Source: CBDDKW01 sp965230425
GTDB taxonomy: Bacteria > Pseudomonadota > Gammaproteobacteria > UBA1113
Direction of reading: 5' to 3'
Length of the DNA: 64,000 nt
Assembly (NCBI GenBank): GCA_965230425.1
Contig: CBDDKW010000018.1
Span: forward strand, 62,001 to 126,000
Below the pieces are notes generated by a model, which searched no databases, was not told the DNA's origin, and worked only from the letters and a program-made list of their open reading frames with translations. The translations under genes were made by a program, and so were the position numbers. Of the stretch, positions 8,036-16,686 are shown piece after piece; positions within the stretch are counted from its first letter, which is position 1; each line of letters starts with the position of its first letter.

Positions 8036-8743
8036 ATGGCAAGCAAAGAATCAATTGAATTCGCAGAAAGGTTGAAATCTGCTTTAGACTCAGCAGGCTA
8101 TCCGAAGAAAGGCAAAGGTCGCCTCGGAGCGCTATCTGAGTTATTTGGTGTAAGCTCACAGGCTGTTGCACGATGGCTTACTGGGGAAATTTATCCCACC
8201 AAACGTATCAATGATATTGCGCAGAAGTTGAATGTCAGTGCCAATTGGTTATTAACCGGGCAAGGTGCGATGGATCCAAATAATCGTACGATTGCCCTCC
8301 CTGGACAATCAGGCATGAAAGATATTGCACAATATAATTGGAAACAAATCCCAGTCATCGACTGGCAGCGAGCTAAGACATGGCGCGCTGATCCTTTAGT
8401 TATCGATGATAGTAATTTGGAACAATCCATTTGGGTTTCTGTTGACAATGAAGCCGACCACTTTGCCGTGATCGCTCCTGCTGATGATGATGCCATGCAA
8501 CCACGCTTTGCTGGTGGTGAAATCATCGTACTTGATCCTTCAATCAAACCTAGTAACAATCAACAAGTACTCATACATTGGTGTAAAGAAGATATTCTCT
8601 TATCAGGCTATTATACTCAAGTAGGCACAGATGAGTATGTACGCCCCCATAATCCTAAATATGAACCTGTACACATTGATCTAAAAGATAAGAATATTGA
8701 CTTACTCGGTGTGTGTAAGCAAATTATTTTCATGGAAGTATGA
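8036..8743 (+). CDS. XRE-type repressor with an S24/LexA-like domain lacking the catalytic serine
   Basis: 235 residues. The N-terminal helix-turn-helix (about 8-75) reads LGALSELFGVSSQAVARWLTG...IAQKLNVSANWLLTG, typical of phage CI-like repressors. The C-terminal half aligns with S24 peptidase-like repressors (HFAVIAPADDDAMQPRFAGG, EIIVLDP). However, the G-D-S-M nucleophile motif is D-D-A-M, with Ala153 in place of Ser, and the expected Lys near LLSGYY (about 190) is also absent. RecA-stimulated self-cleavage therefore looks impossible; induction, if any, must use a ligand or antirepressor. There are no phage structural genes in the window. The start is the first in-frame ATG; its ribosome site is weak. 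Confidence 0.85.
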   Translation: MASKESIEFAERLKSALDSAGYPKKGKGRLGALSELFGVSSQAVARWLTGEIYPTKRINDIAQKLNVSANWLLTGQGAMDPNNRTIALPGQSGMKDIAQYNWKQIPVIDWQRAKTWRADPLVIDDSNLEQSIWVSVDNEADHFAVIAPADDDAMQPRFAGGEIIVLDPSIKPSNNQQVLIHWCKEDILLSGYYTQVGTDEYVRPHNPKYEPVHIDLKDKNIDLLGVCKQIIFMEV

Positions 8744-8768
8744 TTGCAACTTATTAGAATACGGCATC

Positions 8769-8969
8769 ATGAGTAAACTCACAGCATTCACTGTTTGCAA
8801 TGCTGCAGGAATCAAGTCACTATAACAGTCTCCAAAAAGAAAAGTCGCCACTCACCTTATTGAAGATCCTTCCCCCTATCAGGTAACCTCACCTAGTATC
8901 CAGATCTGTGCTTATCAAGCTACCAGGCTTGATGTGCAGCTAAAAAAATATGTTAATGCAAAACTGTAA
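8769..8969 (+). pseudogene. Small reading frame interrupted by one stop codon
   Basis: ATG at 8769 opens 18 codons (MSKLTAFTVCNAAGIKSL), then TAA at 8823. The same frame continues open for 47 codons to TAA at 8967 (SPKRKVATHLIEDPSPYQV...QLKKYVNAKL), with protein-like composition. It may be a small gene killed by a nonsense mutation, or chance. It follows the repressor by 25 bp and its tail overlaps the 3' end of the opposite gene by 17 bp. No family recognised. Confidence 0.3.
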
Positions 8970-9987
8970 AATAATTCTTACTCTTCTCTGCTTGGACAGT
9001 ATTGATTAATGGGAAGTTAAATAGACTGGAACGGATACTGACTGTATCGCCGGATTGTAGTGTTATATCGTCCTGATAACTGATCTTATCTGCTCCCAAA
9101 TAGACAATATGTACATCACCGGGATTTCTCAGGGCTGCATTTTTAAAGAGATAATGTTCGATATTTTCTAAACTATGCACCATATTGCTTAGCCCCGTAT
9201 TGAAAATAGCGCGCCAGATAAATTTATTCTTACGCTTGATCTCAACAGTGCCCGATACAACATTATGTAAATCCCCAATATACAACTCAGGTCCTAATGA
9301 GCATGGCATTAATTTTGATTGGGCTAAATAATAGTGGTTTTGTTGCTCTAAGGCATGATCTGAACTTTCATTCCCCAAGGCAAAACCTACTCGATGTGGC
9401 TGCCCTGTTTTTGAAATCATATAGATCACAGCTATTTCAGCTTCTTCACCAAATCCTTGCACATCGTGCGCAATCTTTAGCGGCTGATTCGTGGCTTGTA
9501 CTTGCTGACCAAAGCCTTTAAAAAACCACTCGGGTCTTGCTCCAGGCTTGTTTGCTTTAGGCTTACCGTTATTTAAACCCTCAAGGTAAATTTTCTCTGC
9601 ATCGGTTATCCCTTGCAGCTTACTCATCTCACTGCGTGTTGTTTTACTATTGTAATGCGTCAAACCGGTACCACTGATAATCATATGGCTTAAATCAGCC
9701 GGAAAGATCGGTAGCACAAAACGTTTTTGATAGAACAGTGTTTTATAATCAACCAAGGCTGCTGCTTCATGAGTTTGAATGTATTCTTTTATACTTATGT
9801 TGCGTTCAATGGCAGTAGCCACTAAGTCATACACAGATTTATCAGTATTAAGATAAGCAATCTTATCTACTAACACGGTACCTGTTCTAACTTTACCATC
9901 ATCATCCATGAATTGTACGATATACACGGTCGTCTCCCCCTGTGCGGTTCGTTCAATGAGGGCGATAGGATATAAGAGATATTGCAA
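8953..9987 (-). CDS. FAH-superfamily enzyme, AraD1/GguC type
   Basis: 344 residues of the fumarylacetoacetate hydrolase fold, closest in motif to the AraD1/GguC group, which acts on 2-keto-3-deoxy sugar acids such as keto-deoxy-arabonate. Seen: HMIISGTGLTHYNSKTTR, PEWFFKGFG, the acidic metal-binding segment GEEAEIAVIYMI (about 189), GNESSDH, SCSLGPEL-like MPCSLGPELYIG, and NPGDVHIVYLGAD near the C-terminus. The open frame starts with TTG at 9987, with no good ribosome site. An ATG at residue 27 is the alternative, but it would lose a conserved strand. There are no sugar transport or catabolism genes around it, so its substrate here is unknown. Confidence 0.8.
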   Translation of the reverse strand: MQYLLYPIALIERTAQGETTVYIVQFMDDDGKVRTGTVLVDKIAYLNTDKSVYDLVATAIERNISIKEYIQTHEAAALVDYKTLFYQKRFVLPIFPADLSHMIISGTGLTHYNSKTTRSEMSKLQGITDAEKIYLEGLNNGKPKANKPGARPEWFFKGFGQQVQATNQPLKIAHDVQGFGEEAEIAVIYMISKTGQPHRVGFALGNESSDHALEQQNHYYLAQSKLMPCSLGPELYIGDLHNVVSGTVEIKRKNKFIWRAIFNTGLSNMVHSLENIEHYLFKNAALRNPGDVHIVYLGADKISYQDDITLQSGDTVSIRSSLFNFPLINTVQAEKSKNYFTVLH

Positions 9988-10107
9988 TAAATCAATTAAA
10001 AGTTGATTTAAATTTAGTTTTTAATTTAATATTTTGAGGTGTAAAAAAATTTGGAGCAGTCAATTTACGATCAAATGGCGTAAGATTATAATATTGCACG
10101 TAATCTA

Positions 10108-10239
10108 ACCTTGAGTTTTTGAAATTTTAGCCACCAAACAACCTTGACTTTTTAAAATTTTATTGGGCATTTTACCTTGACTTTTTTAAATTTATGACCA
10201 TAATTTACCTTGATTTTTTATAAACTCTCATTAAAATAG
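10108..10239 (+). repeat. Four direct repeats at exactly 33-bp period (iteron-like)
   Basis: The motif ACCTTGA[GC/T]TTTTT begins at 10108, 10141, 10174 and 10207, an exact 33-bp period, about three helical turns. About 20 bases are conserved in each unit, followed by 12-13 variable bases. The array ends 33 bp before the ATPase start at 10273. The spacing suggests cooperative binding on one face of DNA, for example by the product of the downstream gene. The leading 120 bp (9988-10107) are AT-rich with nothing recognisable. Confidence 0.9.
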
Positions 10240-10272
10240 ATTTTAAGCTATTGATTTAAAGGGTTATTTACT

Positions 10273-11592
10273 ATGGAAGCAATACAGCGTGATTTACACC
10301 AACAATTAATGCAATGGAAAGATTACCCACTACGCAAACCTTTAATCTTACGAGGCGCGAGACAGGTGGGTAAATCTTGGCTCATAGGCGAGTTTTCCAA
10401 GCAATTTGATTATTTTATTGAATTGAATTTTGAAAAAGACAAACATGCCCACACCCTATTCCCAGATTCTATTGACATTATTCAAATCAAAAATAATATC
10501 CACTACTACTCTCAAATACCCATTGAACCGAACCGTACGTTAATTTTTCTTGATGAAATCCAAGAGTGTCCAAACGCTTTACGATCACTAAGATACTTTA
10601 AAGAAGAGCATCCTGAATTACATATTGTTGCTGCAGGTTCTTTACTTGATTTTGCAATAGAAAAATATGGCGTCCCTGTTGGGCGAGTACAGTTCCTATA
10701 CCTTTATCCGCTGTCTTTTGGAGAATATCTCACCGCTATTGGCAAGCATACTTTACGACATAAAATGCTCGATACGGCACTACCAGTGGCAATACATCAG
10801 CAATTATTAGATGATGTAAAGAATTACTCATTCATCGGTGGCATGCCCGCAGCAGTACTAGCATGGCTTGAACATCAAAGGCTTGATTATTGCCAAGAGG
10901 CACAAAACGAAATTTTGACAACTTATACCCAAGACTTTGAAAAATACGCAAAAAATAATCAAATAGAACACGTTAATACATTATTTCATGCAATCCCCCA
11001 ATGTTTAGGAAATAAATTCATATACTCTAATACTGCTCCTGAATTATCCCTTTACCAATCTAAGCAAGCCTTACAGTTACTCGCAAAAGCCGGCATTATA
11101 CACTCTTGCTACCACACTTCGGCACAAGGTATTCCGTTGACAGCAACTAGAAATACAAAAAAATTCAAAGTATATTTTTTTGATATTGGATTGGCTCAAA
11201 ATATACTTGGACTAACAGCAAAAGAATGGTTACTCCAACCCACATTACCACAATATAATGGCGCAATTGCCGAGCAATTTGTTGCCCAGGAAATTATTGC
11301 CTATAGCACACAAACACGTCCTGCTGAATTACATTATTGGCATCGTGAAGCTCGCAGCAGCAATGCCGAAATCGATTTTGTTATATCAAAAGAAGGATCG
11401 ATATTGCCTATAGAAGTAAAATCAGGTAATAAAGGTGCCATGAAAAGCATGCAACTCTTCCTTGAGTCTCATCCACATTCAACTCACGGGATTAAAGTCT
11501 CTGCTCATCCTTACAGCTATGCTGAGAATATACAGCACATACCATTTTACGGACTAACCAGTTGGTTAAACACTGAAATAGCTAAAAACTAA
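10273..11592 (+). CDS. AAA-type ATPase with DUF4143 C-terminus
   Basis: 439 residues of the widespread two-domain ATPase family (AAA_14 plus DUF4143). Walker A is GARQVGKSWL (28-37). Walker B is LIFLDEIQEC with D94/E95, and HIVAAGSLLDF is the sensor-1 region. The C-terminal part has LHYWHREARSSNAEIDFVISKEGSILPIEVKSG, the E-x-D-F-V...E-V-K pattern of a restriction-endonuclease-like fold. Members are common in accessory regions and are often thought to be mobile or defence-related; no function is established. Start ATG has AAAGGG 9 bases upstream. The gene is monocistronic and sits behind the 33-bp repeat array. Confidence 0.9.
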   Translation: MEAIQRDLHQQLMQWKDYPLRKPLILRGARQVGKSWLIGEFSKQFDYFIELNFEKDKHAHTLFPDSIDIIQIKNNIHYYSQIPIEPNRTLIFLDEIQECPNALRSLRYFKEEHPELHIVAAGSLLDFAIEKYGVPVGRVQFLYLYPLSFGEYLTAIGKHTLRHKMLDTALPVAIHQQLLDDVKNYSFIGGMPAAVLAWLEHQRLDYCQEAQNEILTTYTQDFEKYAKNNQIEHVNTLFHAIPQCLGNKFIYSNTAPELSLYQSKQALQLLAKAGIIHSCYHTSAQGIPLTATRNTKKFKVYFFDIGLAQNILGLTAKEWLLQPTLPQYNGAIAEQFVAQEIIAYSTQTRPAELHYWHREARSSNAEIDFVISKEGSILPIEVKSGNKGAMKSMQLFLESHPHSTHGIKVSAHPYSYAENIQHIPFYGLTSWLNTEIAKN

Positions 11593-11770
11593 CCTCATTT
11601 TCTACTTACCCCCTAACCGCAAAAAATTTACGGCAAAAATAGCATTGTTTTTTTTGAAATAATTTTAATATACAATAGCTTAGAGATATAAATGCTAAGC
11701 AACGTTGATGCTCACATAGCACATTATATTTTCTGATTATCGTAAAAAATAACAAACAAGGAATGTACCT

Positions 11771-13405
11771 ATGACAGGACTAAATGATTATGTAACAAAT
11801 CAACTAATACCTCATTTAACAACCAACCCAAGTGAGTTTACTAAACAATTAAAATCCAATCCTGATGCCTTAAGCTTTGCAATGGCACAAGCCCTTGACT
11901 TATTCGACCCATTCAAAGACCACCGGGAAATGTTTGATATTGGTGAGCTTACTCCACTAGCAGGCCACTCCTTGGGACCTCCCATGAAAAAAGTATTGCA
12001 GAATGTCAAGGGTATACATGACTTACAAGCTAATGGTCTACATGCTGGCCATTTTAAAGACACACATCCTGATGGGGCAAACAATGCGCATTGGTATGAA
12101 TGTGATCGTGATGTAAAAGCTTTAGCCGCAATGAAAGCATTACTTGGTGTTACTAATCCTCAAGAGTTTAATTTTACGGTAACCGGTCTATCACAGAACT
12201 TAGGAATGCTAGTAGACAACTTTTACAGCCCAGGCAAAGATGACTGGGATTCAGGTCGTACAAAGATTGTCATACTTGGCAATGAATTTATTTCAGACCA
12301 AATGATCATCCACTCAATAGTTAAAAGAGCTATTACACGCTCTAAAAACTCTAAATGCTTCGAAGGTAAGCAATGCCCAAAACCAGGCGATCAAATTATC
12401 AAAATCAAACCAAATGATCAGGGTATTTATAGTACGCAAGACATTATAGATACAATAACCAAATATAAAGACGAAATAAGTTTAATTTGTTTATCCGGTA
12501 TTGTATTTAATACCGGCCAGCGCTTAGAGTTAGAAAAAATATTAAATACATCACGTAGCATCATTGAACTAAATAATATACACGTCATTCTAGATTTAGC
12601 GCACTTGGTTGGCAATCGACCGATTGATTTACCTGCACTGCCAGTTACCGCAGCCGTAGGGTGTAGCTATAAACACCTTTGCGGATATGCAGGAAGTGGC
12701 TTTGGAATTTACGTTAGGGTTGCGGATACAGATTCGGATACGGATGCAGATACAGACCTTGAAGAGCTTTCACCTATACAAGGTTGGACAGCGGCCGATC
12801 CAGATAAGGTGTTTAAGTCTATCAACAACTATAACCCAAAAGAACTCAAGACTTCAGCAAAGGGGGCACTTGCATTTAGAACCAGCAACCCGTCGCCAGT
12901 AGGTCTAGCTCCAGTGCAAACCTTTTTAAAAATATTTGATGAGGTTGGCTTTGCAAAACTATTCTGCAAATCTGAGTGCCTTACACAATACTTAATATTA
13001 TTATTGCAGCATCATTTAAGTGATGTGGTTAATATTATTACCCCCTTAGATCCTGAGCAACGCGGCGCAACTATTTGCATCAGCACCAAACAGGACATAG
13101 ACATGAAGGCACTAGAGACACAACTAAAAAATGCAGACTATGAAGTGGATACACGACCGCCCAGTATTATACGTATTACCGCTCATTATGCTTATAATAC
13201 CTTCTCGCAAATCCACCAGTTTGTCAGTATACTTGAACCTGTGCTCAGACAGCTTTTAGCTACAAGCTCAAGTGCAAACATCATGGCCAAACGTGGTTGG
13301 GGTAGCTTTGAAACGAATGCGGCAGTGGCGGTCGCAGCACCCACAGTGCTGCCAGCAGGTGAATCAGCTGCCCAACGAAATACAAACAGCAATCCCATGC
13401 CATGA
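11771..13405 (+). CDS. Kynureninase-like PLP enzyme
   Basis: 544 residues, about 110 longer than usual kynureninase, which cleaves kynurenine to anthranilate and alanine. Family landmarks in order are LAGHSLGPPMKKV (63-75), the PLP-binding aspartate/histidine pair DLAHLVGNRPIDL (275-287), the Schiff-base lysine K301 in GCSYKHLCGYAGSGFG, then GWTAAD, FRTSNPSP, and RGATICIS. Extras are an acidic repeat DTDSDTDADTD (319-329) just after the PLP lysine and a 40-residue low-complexity tail. No tryptophan-pathway partner is nearby, so action on host-derived kynurenine or a changed substrate are both possible. Ribosome site AAGGA 8 bases before the ATG. Confidence 0.85.
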   Translation: MTGLNDYVTNQLIPHLTTNPSEFTKQLKSNPDALSFAMAQALDLFDPFKDHREMFDIGELTPLAGHSLGPPMKKVLQNVKGIHDLQANGLHAGHFKDTHPDGANNAHWYECDRDVKALAAMKALLGVTNPQEFNFTVTGLSQNLGMLVDNFYSPGKDDWDSGRTKIVILGNEFISDQMIIHSIVKRAITRSKNSKCFEGKQCPKPGDQIIKIKPNDQGIYSTQDIIDTITKYKDEISLICLSGIVFNTGQRLELEKILNTSRSIIELNNIHVILDLAHLVGNRPIDLPALPVTAAVGCSYKHLCGYAGSGFGIYVRVADTDSDTDADTDLEELSPIQGWTAADPDKVFKSINNYNPKELKTSAKGALAFRTSNPSPVGLAPVQTFLKIFDEVGFAKLFCKSECLTQYLILLLQHHLSDVVNIITPLDPEQRGATICISTKQDIDMKALETQLKNADYEVDTRPPSIIRITAHYAYNTFSQIHQFVSILEPVLRQLLATSSSANIMAKRGWGSFETNAAVAVAAPTVLPAGESAAQRNTNSNPMP

Positions 13406-13477
13406 TTTAAGAGATCTCGGGCTGAATAGGCACCCACTTCTACTCCTCTAGAATGAGGGCAGTCTATGCTTCAATTA

Positions 13478-13530
13478 TTCCAGAGATATGTTCCAGACTA
13501 GTCAAATAGTTCTGGAATATATCTTCTGAA
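13478..13530. repeat. Imperfect inverted repeat after the kynureninase-like gene
   Basis: TTCCAGAGATATGTTCCAGA at 13478 pairs with the complement of TTCTGGAATATATCTTCTGAA at 13510 with a few mismatches, separated by a short loop. It could end transcription of the gene upstream, although no T-run follows. The rest of 13406-13748 is AT-rich and shows nothing else. Confidence 0.4.
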
Positions 13531-13748
13531 TAGACTAACTTCAGGCACAACGAGCAATTTAAACAGTCAATCTAGTAAAATTTAATTATGTATTGATCAA
13601 TACATATACGATAATAATCATTTCACAAAATTGCTTAGCATAGTACTTAAATGCGCACCCTTAAGACAACGAATTCCTTGATATTAATCATAGTATTGAA
13701 GTAGGAATAAATTAAGCAGCCAGGGCTTCCCACTGGCTCATAAAGAAA

Positions 13749-13824
13749 TGGCGTCCCCAAGGGGATTTGAACCCCTGTTACCGCCGTGAAAGGGCGGTGT
13801 CCTAGGCCTCTAGACGATGGGGAC
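13749..13824 (-). tRNA. tRNA-Glu (TTC)
   Basis: The 76-base cloverleaf reads on the minus strand from GTCCCCATCGTCTAGAGGCC to GGGGACGCCA. The acceptor GTCCCC/GGGGAC pairs fully. The anticodon loop CTTTCAC carries TTC between CCGCC and GGCGG arms, and the T arm is AGGGGTTCAAATCCCC. The 3' CCA is encoded. It lies 19 bp from tRNA-Ala, in the region of gltX, which charges it. Confidence 0.97.
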
Positions 13825-13843
13825 TAGAGAGTTATATATTTTG

Positions 13844-13916
13844 TGGAGCTAGGCGGGATCGAACCGCCGACCTCTAGCATGCCATGCTAGCGCTCTCCCA
13901 GCTGAGCTATAGCCCC
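13844..13916 (-). tRNA. tRNA-Ala (GGC)
   Basis: 73 bases on the minus strand, from GGGGCTATAGCTCAGCTGGG to TAGCTCCA. The anticodon loop ATGGCAT gives GGC between CTAGC and GCTAG. It is nearly identical to enterobacterial tRNA-Ala(GGC). After the discriminator A the genome reads CAA rather than CCA, so the terminal CCA must be completed by nucleotidyltransferase, unlike the adjacent tRNA-Glu. It is transcribed first of the pair. Confidence 0.96.
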
Positions 13917-14104
13917 GAACTGAGGAGCGAGATTTTACGGAGCTTTATCGCTACTGTCAAGCATAATCATCAAACCAATAATTGCACAAAATAGTGGCTT
14001 AAAATCTCATATCAAACCTATATTGCAGTACAGTACAATTCAACCAAATAGTGAAAAAGCTCACTTCCCAATAATAATACTTAAAGATTAAAAGCCTGGA
14101 AGCC

Positions 14105-14170
14105 CTGGACCCCGCGGTCAAGCCGCGGGATGACGAAACTTATAAGCTACGAGATGCTGAACTTATAAGC
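14105..14170. repeat. GC-rich intergenic palindrome plus short direct repeat
   Basis: CCCGCGG at 14111-14117 and CCGCGGG at 14123-14129 form a GC-rich hairpin with the flank CTGGAC...ATGACG, a form of interspersed palindrome common in intracellular bacteria such as rickettsiae. Next to it AACTTATAAGC occurs twice, at 14137 and 14160. It contrasts sharply with the AT-rich surroundings (13917-14250 has no gene). Confidence 0.6.
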
Positions 14171-14250
14171 CAAAGGATGACAGAACATCCTACTTAATGA
14201 CTTACTATTTACCGTATAAAATGCAATTATCGTGCAACCAGCTTTACTTA

Positions 14251-15027
14251 TTAATGTCGCTTGATAAAGGAATTAAAATTAATTTGTATGCTGATCATCA
14301 GCACTTTTTCTAACTCTTGGATCATTTCTGCGCGTTCTTCGGCATTGACGCAGGCTCCCATGAGAATAATGCAGATGGTTAAGGCGATTTGTTCTACCAC
14401 AAAGCAATTACGCATCTTTGGCTTCATATCTTGTAGTTTTTGTACCACTTGAGCTTGGAATTTATCAAACTGCTCATATAAAAATGGCATTAACTTCACT
14501 TCGCGCTCTTGATGGCTCATCTTGTTATCTTTGTCAGTAGGCCCATTCTTAAAAATCTCATATAGGTCGGTTAAAAAGAAATTGACTAAACCAACCCGCC
14601 CTTCTACAAAGACCATACGTAAAATACCCAAATCTACCAGCAACTTTTCTTCAAGTTCACCTTTAACGCGATAATCCTCCATGAGCTGTGAACAACGCTC
14701 TGCTTCGGGAATTTGCTCGGCGAGGATAGTACGATAACGATTAATTTGTTCATCTTGCTCTTCCTCTGGAAAGCTTGAGCGAATAAAATGTATAGCTAAC
14801 TGAGTAAATTGGAATAACATATTTTTATCGAGCAAGCCGCAATAGTTACGCGTATATTCATGCGCTAAATTGCGCGCCAGTGTACACAGCTCATCAGAGA
14901 CAATTTTGCTTTGCTCGGCAAAGAGAAAGCTATGTAAATAATAGCGATGCTTTTGCACCAAAGGCGGCATAGCAGCGATGAGTTTTTCTGCCTTTGCTTC
15001 TAGCTCAGCTTTATCTTGCTCTGACAT
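14251..15027 (-). CDS. Hypothetical helical protein beside gltX
   Basis: 258 residues, no family recognised. It is almost entirely predicted helix and highly charged at the N-terminus (MSEQDKAELEAKAEKLIAAM). There is one hydrophobic stretch near the C-terminus (EQIALTICIILMGACV, about 215-230) that could be a buried helix or a membrane segment. No signal peptide. Start ATG follows AAGGA by 9 bases. It lies 24 bp downstream of gltX on the same strand, so it is probably co-transcribed with it. The C-terminal residues (QINFNSFIKRH) show no known motif. Function unknown. Confidence 0.75.
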   Translation of the reverse strand: MSEQDKAELEAKAEKLIAAMPPLVQKHRYYLHSFLFAEQSKIVSDELCTLARNLAHEYTRNYCGLLDKNMLFQFTQLAIHFIRSSFPEEEQDEQINRYRTILAEQIPEAERCSQLMEDYRVKGELEEKLLVDLGILRMVFVEGRVGLVNFFLTDLYEIFKNGPTDKDNKMSHQEREVKLMPFLYEQFDKFQAQVVQKLQDMKPKMRNCFVVEQIALTICIILMGACVNAEERAEMIQELEKVLMISIQINFNSFIKRH

Positions 15028-15051
15028 GTTTTATATCCTTATCTGATTACA

Positions 15052-16449
15052 TTAGTGAGCACTAATAAACTCACAGGCTCGTTGTATCCGTGCTAATACG
15101 CGCTCTTTGCCAATAAGCCACAAAGTCGCATCCAATGACGGCGAAGCCGTATTGCCTGTGACTGCTACTCGCACCGGTAATGCTAATTTTGGCATTTTCA
15201 ATTCAAATTGCTTTAATGTGGCTTTGATGACAGGCTTGATTGTCTCAATACTCCACGCTGATAACTCGCTTAATTGTTGCTGTAAGTGTTGCAGTGCAGG
15301 CAGAATGTCCGTGTGCAAATGTTCTGCTGCAGCTTCCGCATTATATTCACTAACCTCTTGATAAAAATAGGTACTGGCCTGTGCTAACTCTTTAAGCGTT
15401 TTATAACGACCTCGCTGTACTTCAATCACATCCGTTAATGCGGGCCCCTGGCTTTCATCAATACCTAATTGTCGACAATGCCATTGTATGGGAACCAGGA
15501 TTTCCTCTATGGGAAGTGTTTTCATATAATGCTGATTTAGCCATTGTAGCTTTTCTGTATTAAAGGCTGATGGCGCTTTATTCACCTGGCTGATATCAAA
15601 ATATTCTATCATTTCATCCACGGAAAAAATCTCTTGATCGCCATGAGACCAACCTAAGCGTACTAAATAGTTTAATAACGCCTGGGGTAAGTAGCCTTCT
15701 TCTCGGTAATGCAATACACTCACCGCACCGTGGCGCTTTGATAATTTCTTACCATCATCACCTAGGATCATGGGAATATGCGCGTATAATGGTGGCGTCG
15801 CTCCTAGTGCATTAAATAAATTAATTTGTCGTGGTGTATTATTGAGATGATCATTACCCCGGATCACATGGCTGACTTGCATATCCATATCGTCCACAAC
15901 AACGGTAAAATTATAAGTGGGTGTGCCATCTGTGCGAGCAATGATTAAATCATCTAATTCACTATTTTGAATAGTGATATCCCCAAGAATTTGGTCTTGG
16001 ATCAGCACAGCTCCCTGCTCTGGATTCTTAAAACGGATCACATGGGGTTGGCTAGTATCAATATCATCACGGTCACGGCAATGACCATCATAGCGTGGCT
16101 TTTGCTTGGCTTCGATTTGTTGCTCACGTAATGTATCTAAACGCTCTTTACTACAGGTACAAGGATAGGCTTTACCCGCAGCTAATAGCTCTTCTATCAC
16201 TTGCTTATAACGATCAAAATGCTGGGTTTGGTAAAAAGGACCCTCATCGGGCTCCATGCCTAACCATTTCATGCCATCTAAAATCACATTCACAGCAGCT
16301 TCTGTTGAGCGCTCACGATCGGTATCTTCAATACGTAAGATAAATTTGCCATCGGTATGTTTAGCATATAGCCAACAATACAGAGCGGTACGCGCGGAGC
16401 CAACATGTAAATCACCCGTTGGGCTGGGGGCGAAGCGAGTTCTGATCAT
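15052..16449 (-). CDS. gltX: Glutamyl-tRNA synthetase
   Basis: 465 residues, the normal length for bacterial discriminating GluRS, a class-I synthetase attaching glutamate to tRNA-Glu. Seen: the HIGH-type motif FAPSPTGDLHVGSARTALYC (6-25), the editing/zinc region CTCSKERLDTLREQQ (about 98), TPTYNFTVVVDDMDMQVSHV, HVIRGNDHLNNTPRQ, and the KLSKRHG loop (about 237). The C-terminal anticodon-binding helices are complete. Start ATG with AAGGA 7 bases upstream. It lies downstream of nothing on its strand and shares its locus with its cognate tRNA gene. Confidence 0.98.
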   Translation of the reverse strand: MIRTRFAPSPTGDLHVGSARTALYCWLYAKHTDGKFILRIEDTDRERSTEAAVNVILDGMKWLGMEPDEGPFYQTQHFDRYKQVIEELLAAGKAYPCTCSKERLDTLREQQIEAKQKPRYDGHCRDRDDIDTSQPHVIRFKNPEQGAVLIQDQILGDITIQNSELDDLIIARTDGTPTYNFTVVVDDMDMQVSHVIRGNDHLNNTPRQINLFNALGATPPLYAHIPMILGDDGKKLSKRHGAVSVLHYREEGYLPQALLNYLVRLGWSHGDQEIFSVDEMIEYFDISQVNKAPSAFNTEKLQWLNQHYMKTLPIEEILVPIQWHCRQLGIDESQGPALTDVIEVQRGRYKTLKELAQASTYFYQEVSEYNAEAAAEHLHTDILPALQHLQQQLSELSAWSIETIKPVIKATLKQFELKMPKLALPVRVAVTGNTASPSLDATLWLIGKERVLARIQRACEFISAH

Positions 16450-16686
16450 GGATATTCCTTAAATGGTTCGTCTAGTTACGCCATTATAGCCTGAGTCATT
16501 TGGCAATGCATCTGAATTTTTTTTATTGACGCATTGGGATAATCTCATATAGCAGCACCGATTTGTTCAAATTAAGAACAGCACCATCTTAGCATTTTGT
16601 CTACCTGCAAAATATGCTAAATTAGCCCCTCGCTGATACCCATGCCTATGAGCATGACAGACCACGTACAAATAACAGGATGCATT

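Noticed and set aside
10108..10239. Four regular repeats that could be read as a CRISPR array
   Set aside because: The period is only 33 bp, the repeats are degenerate and AT-rich without dyad symmetry, the intervening 12-13 bases are too short for spacers, and no cas gene is present.
13844..13916. tRNA-Ala as a pseudogene because CCA is not encoded
   Set aside because: All stems pair and the sequence is nearly identical to working tRNA-Ala(GGC); CCA can be added enzymatically.
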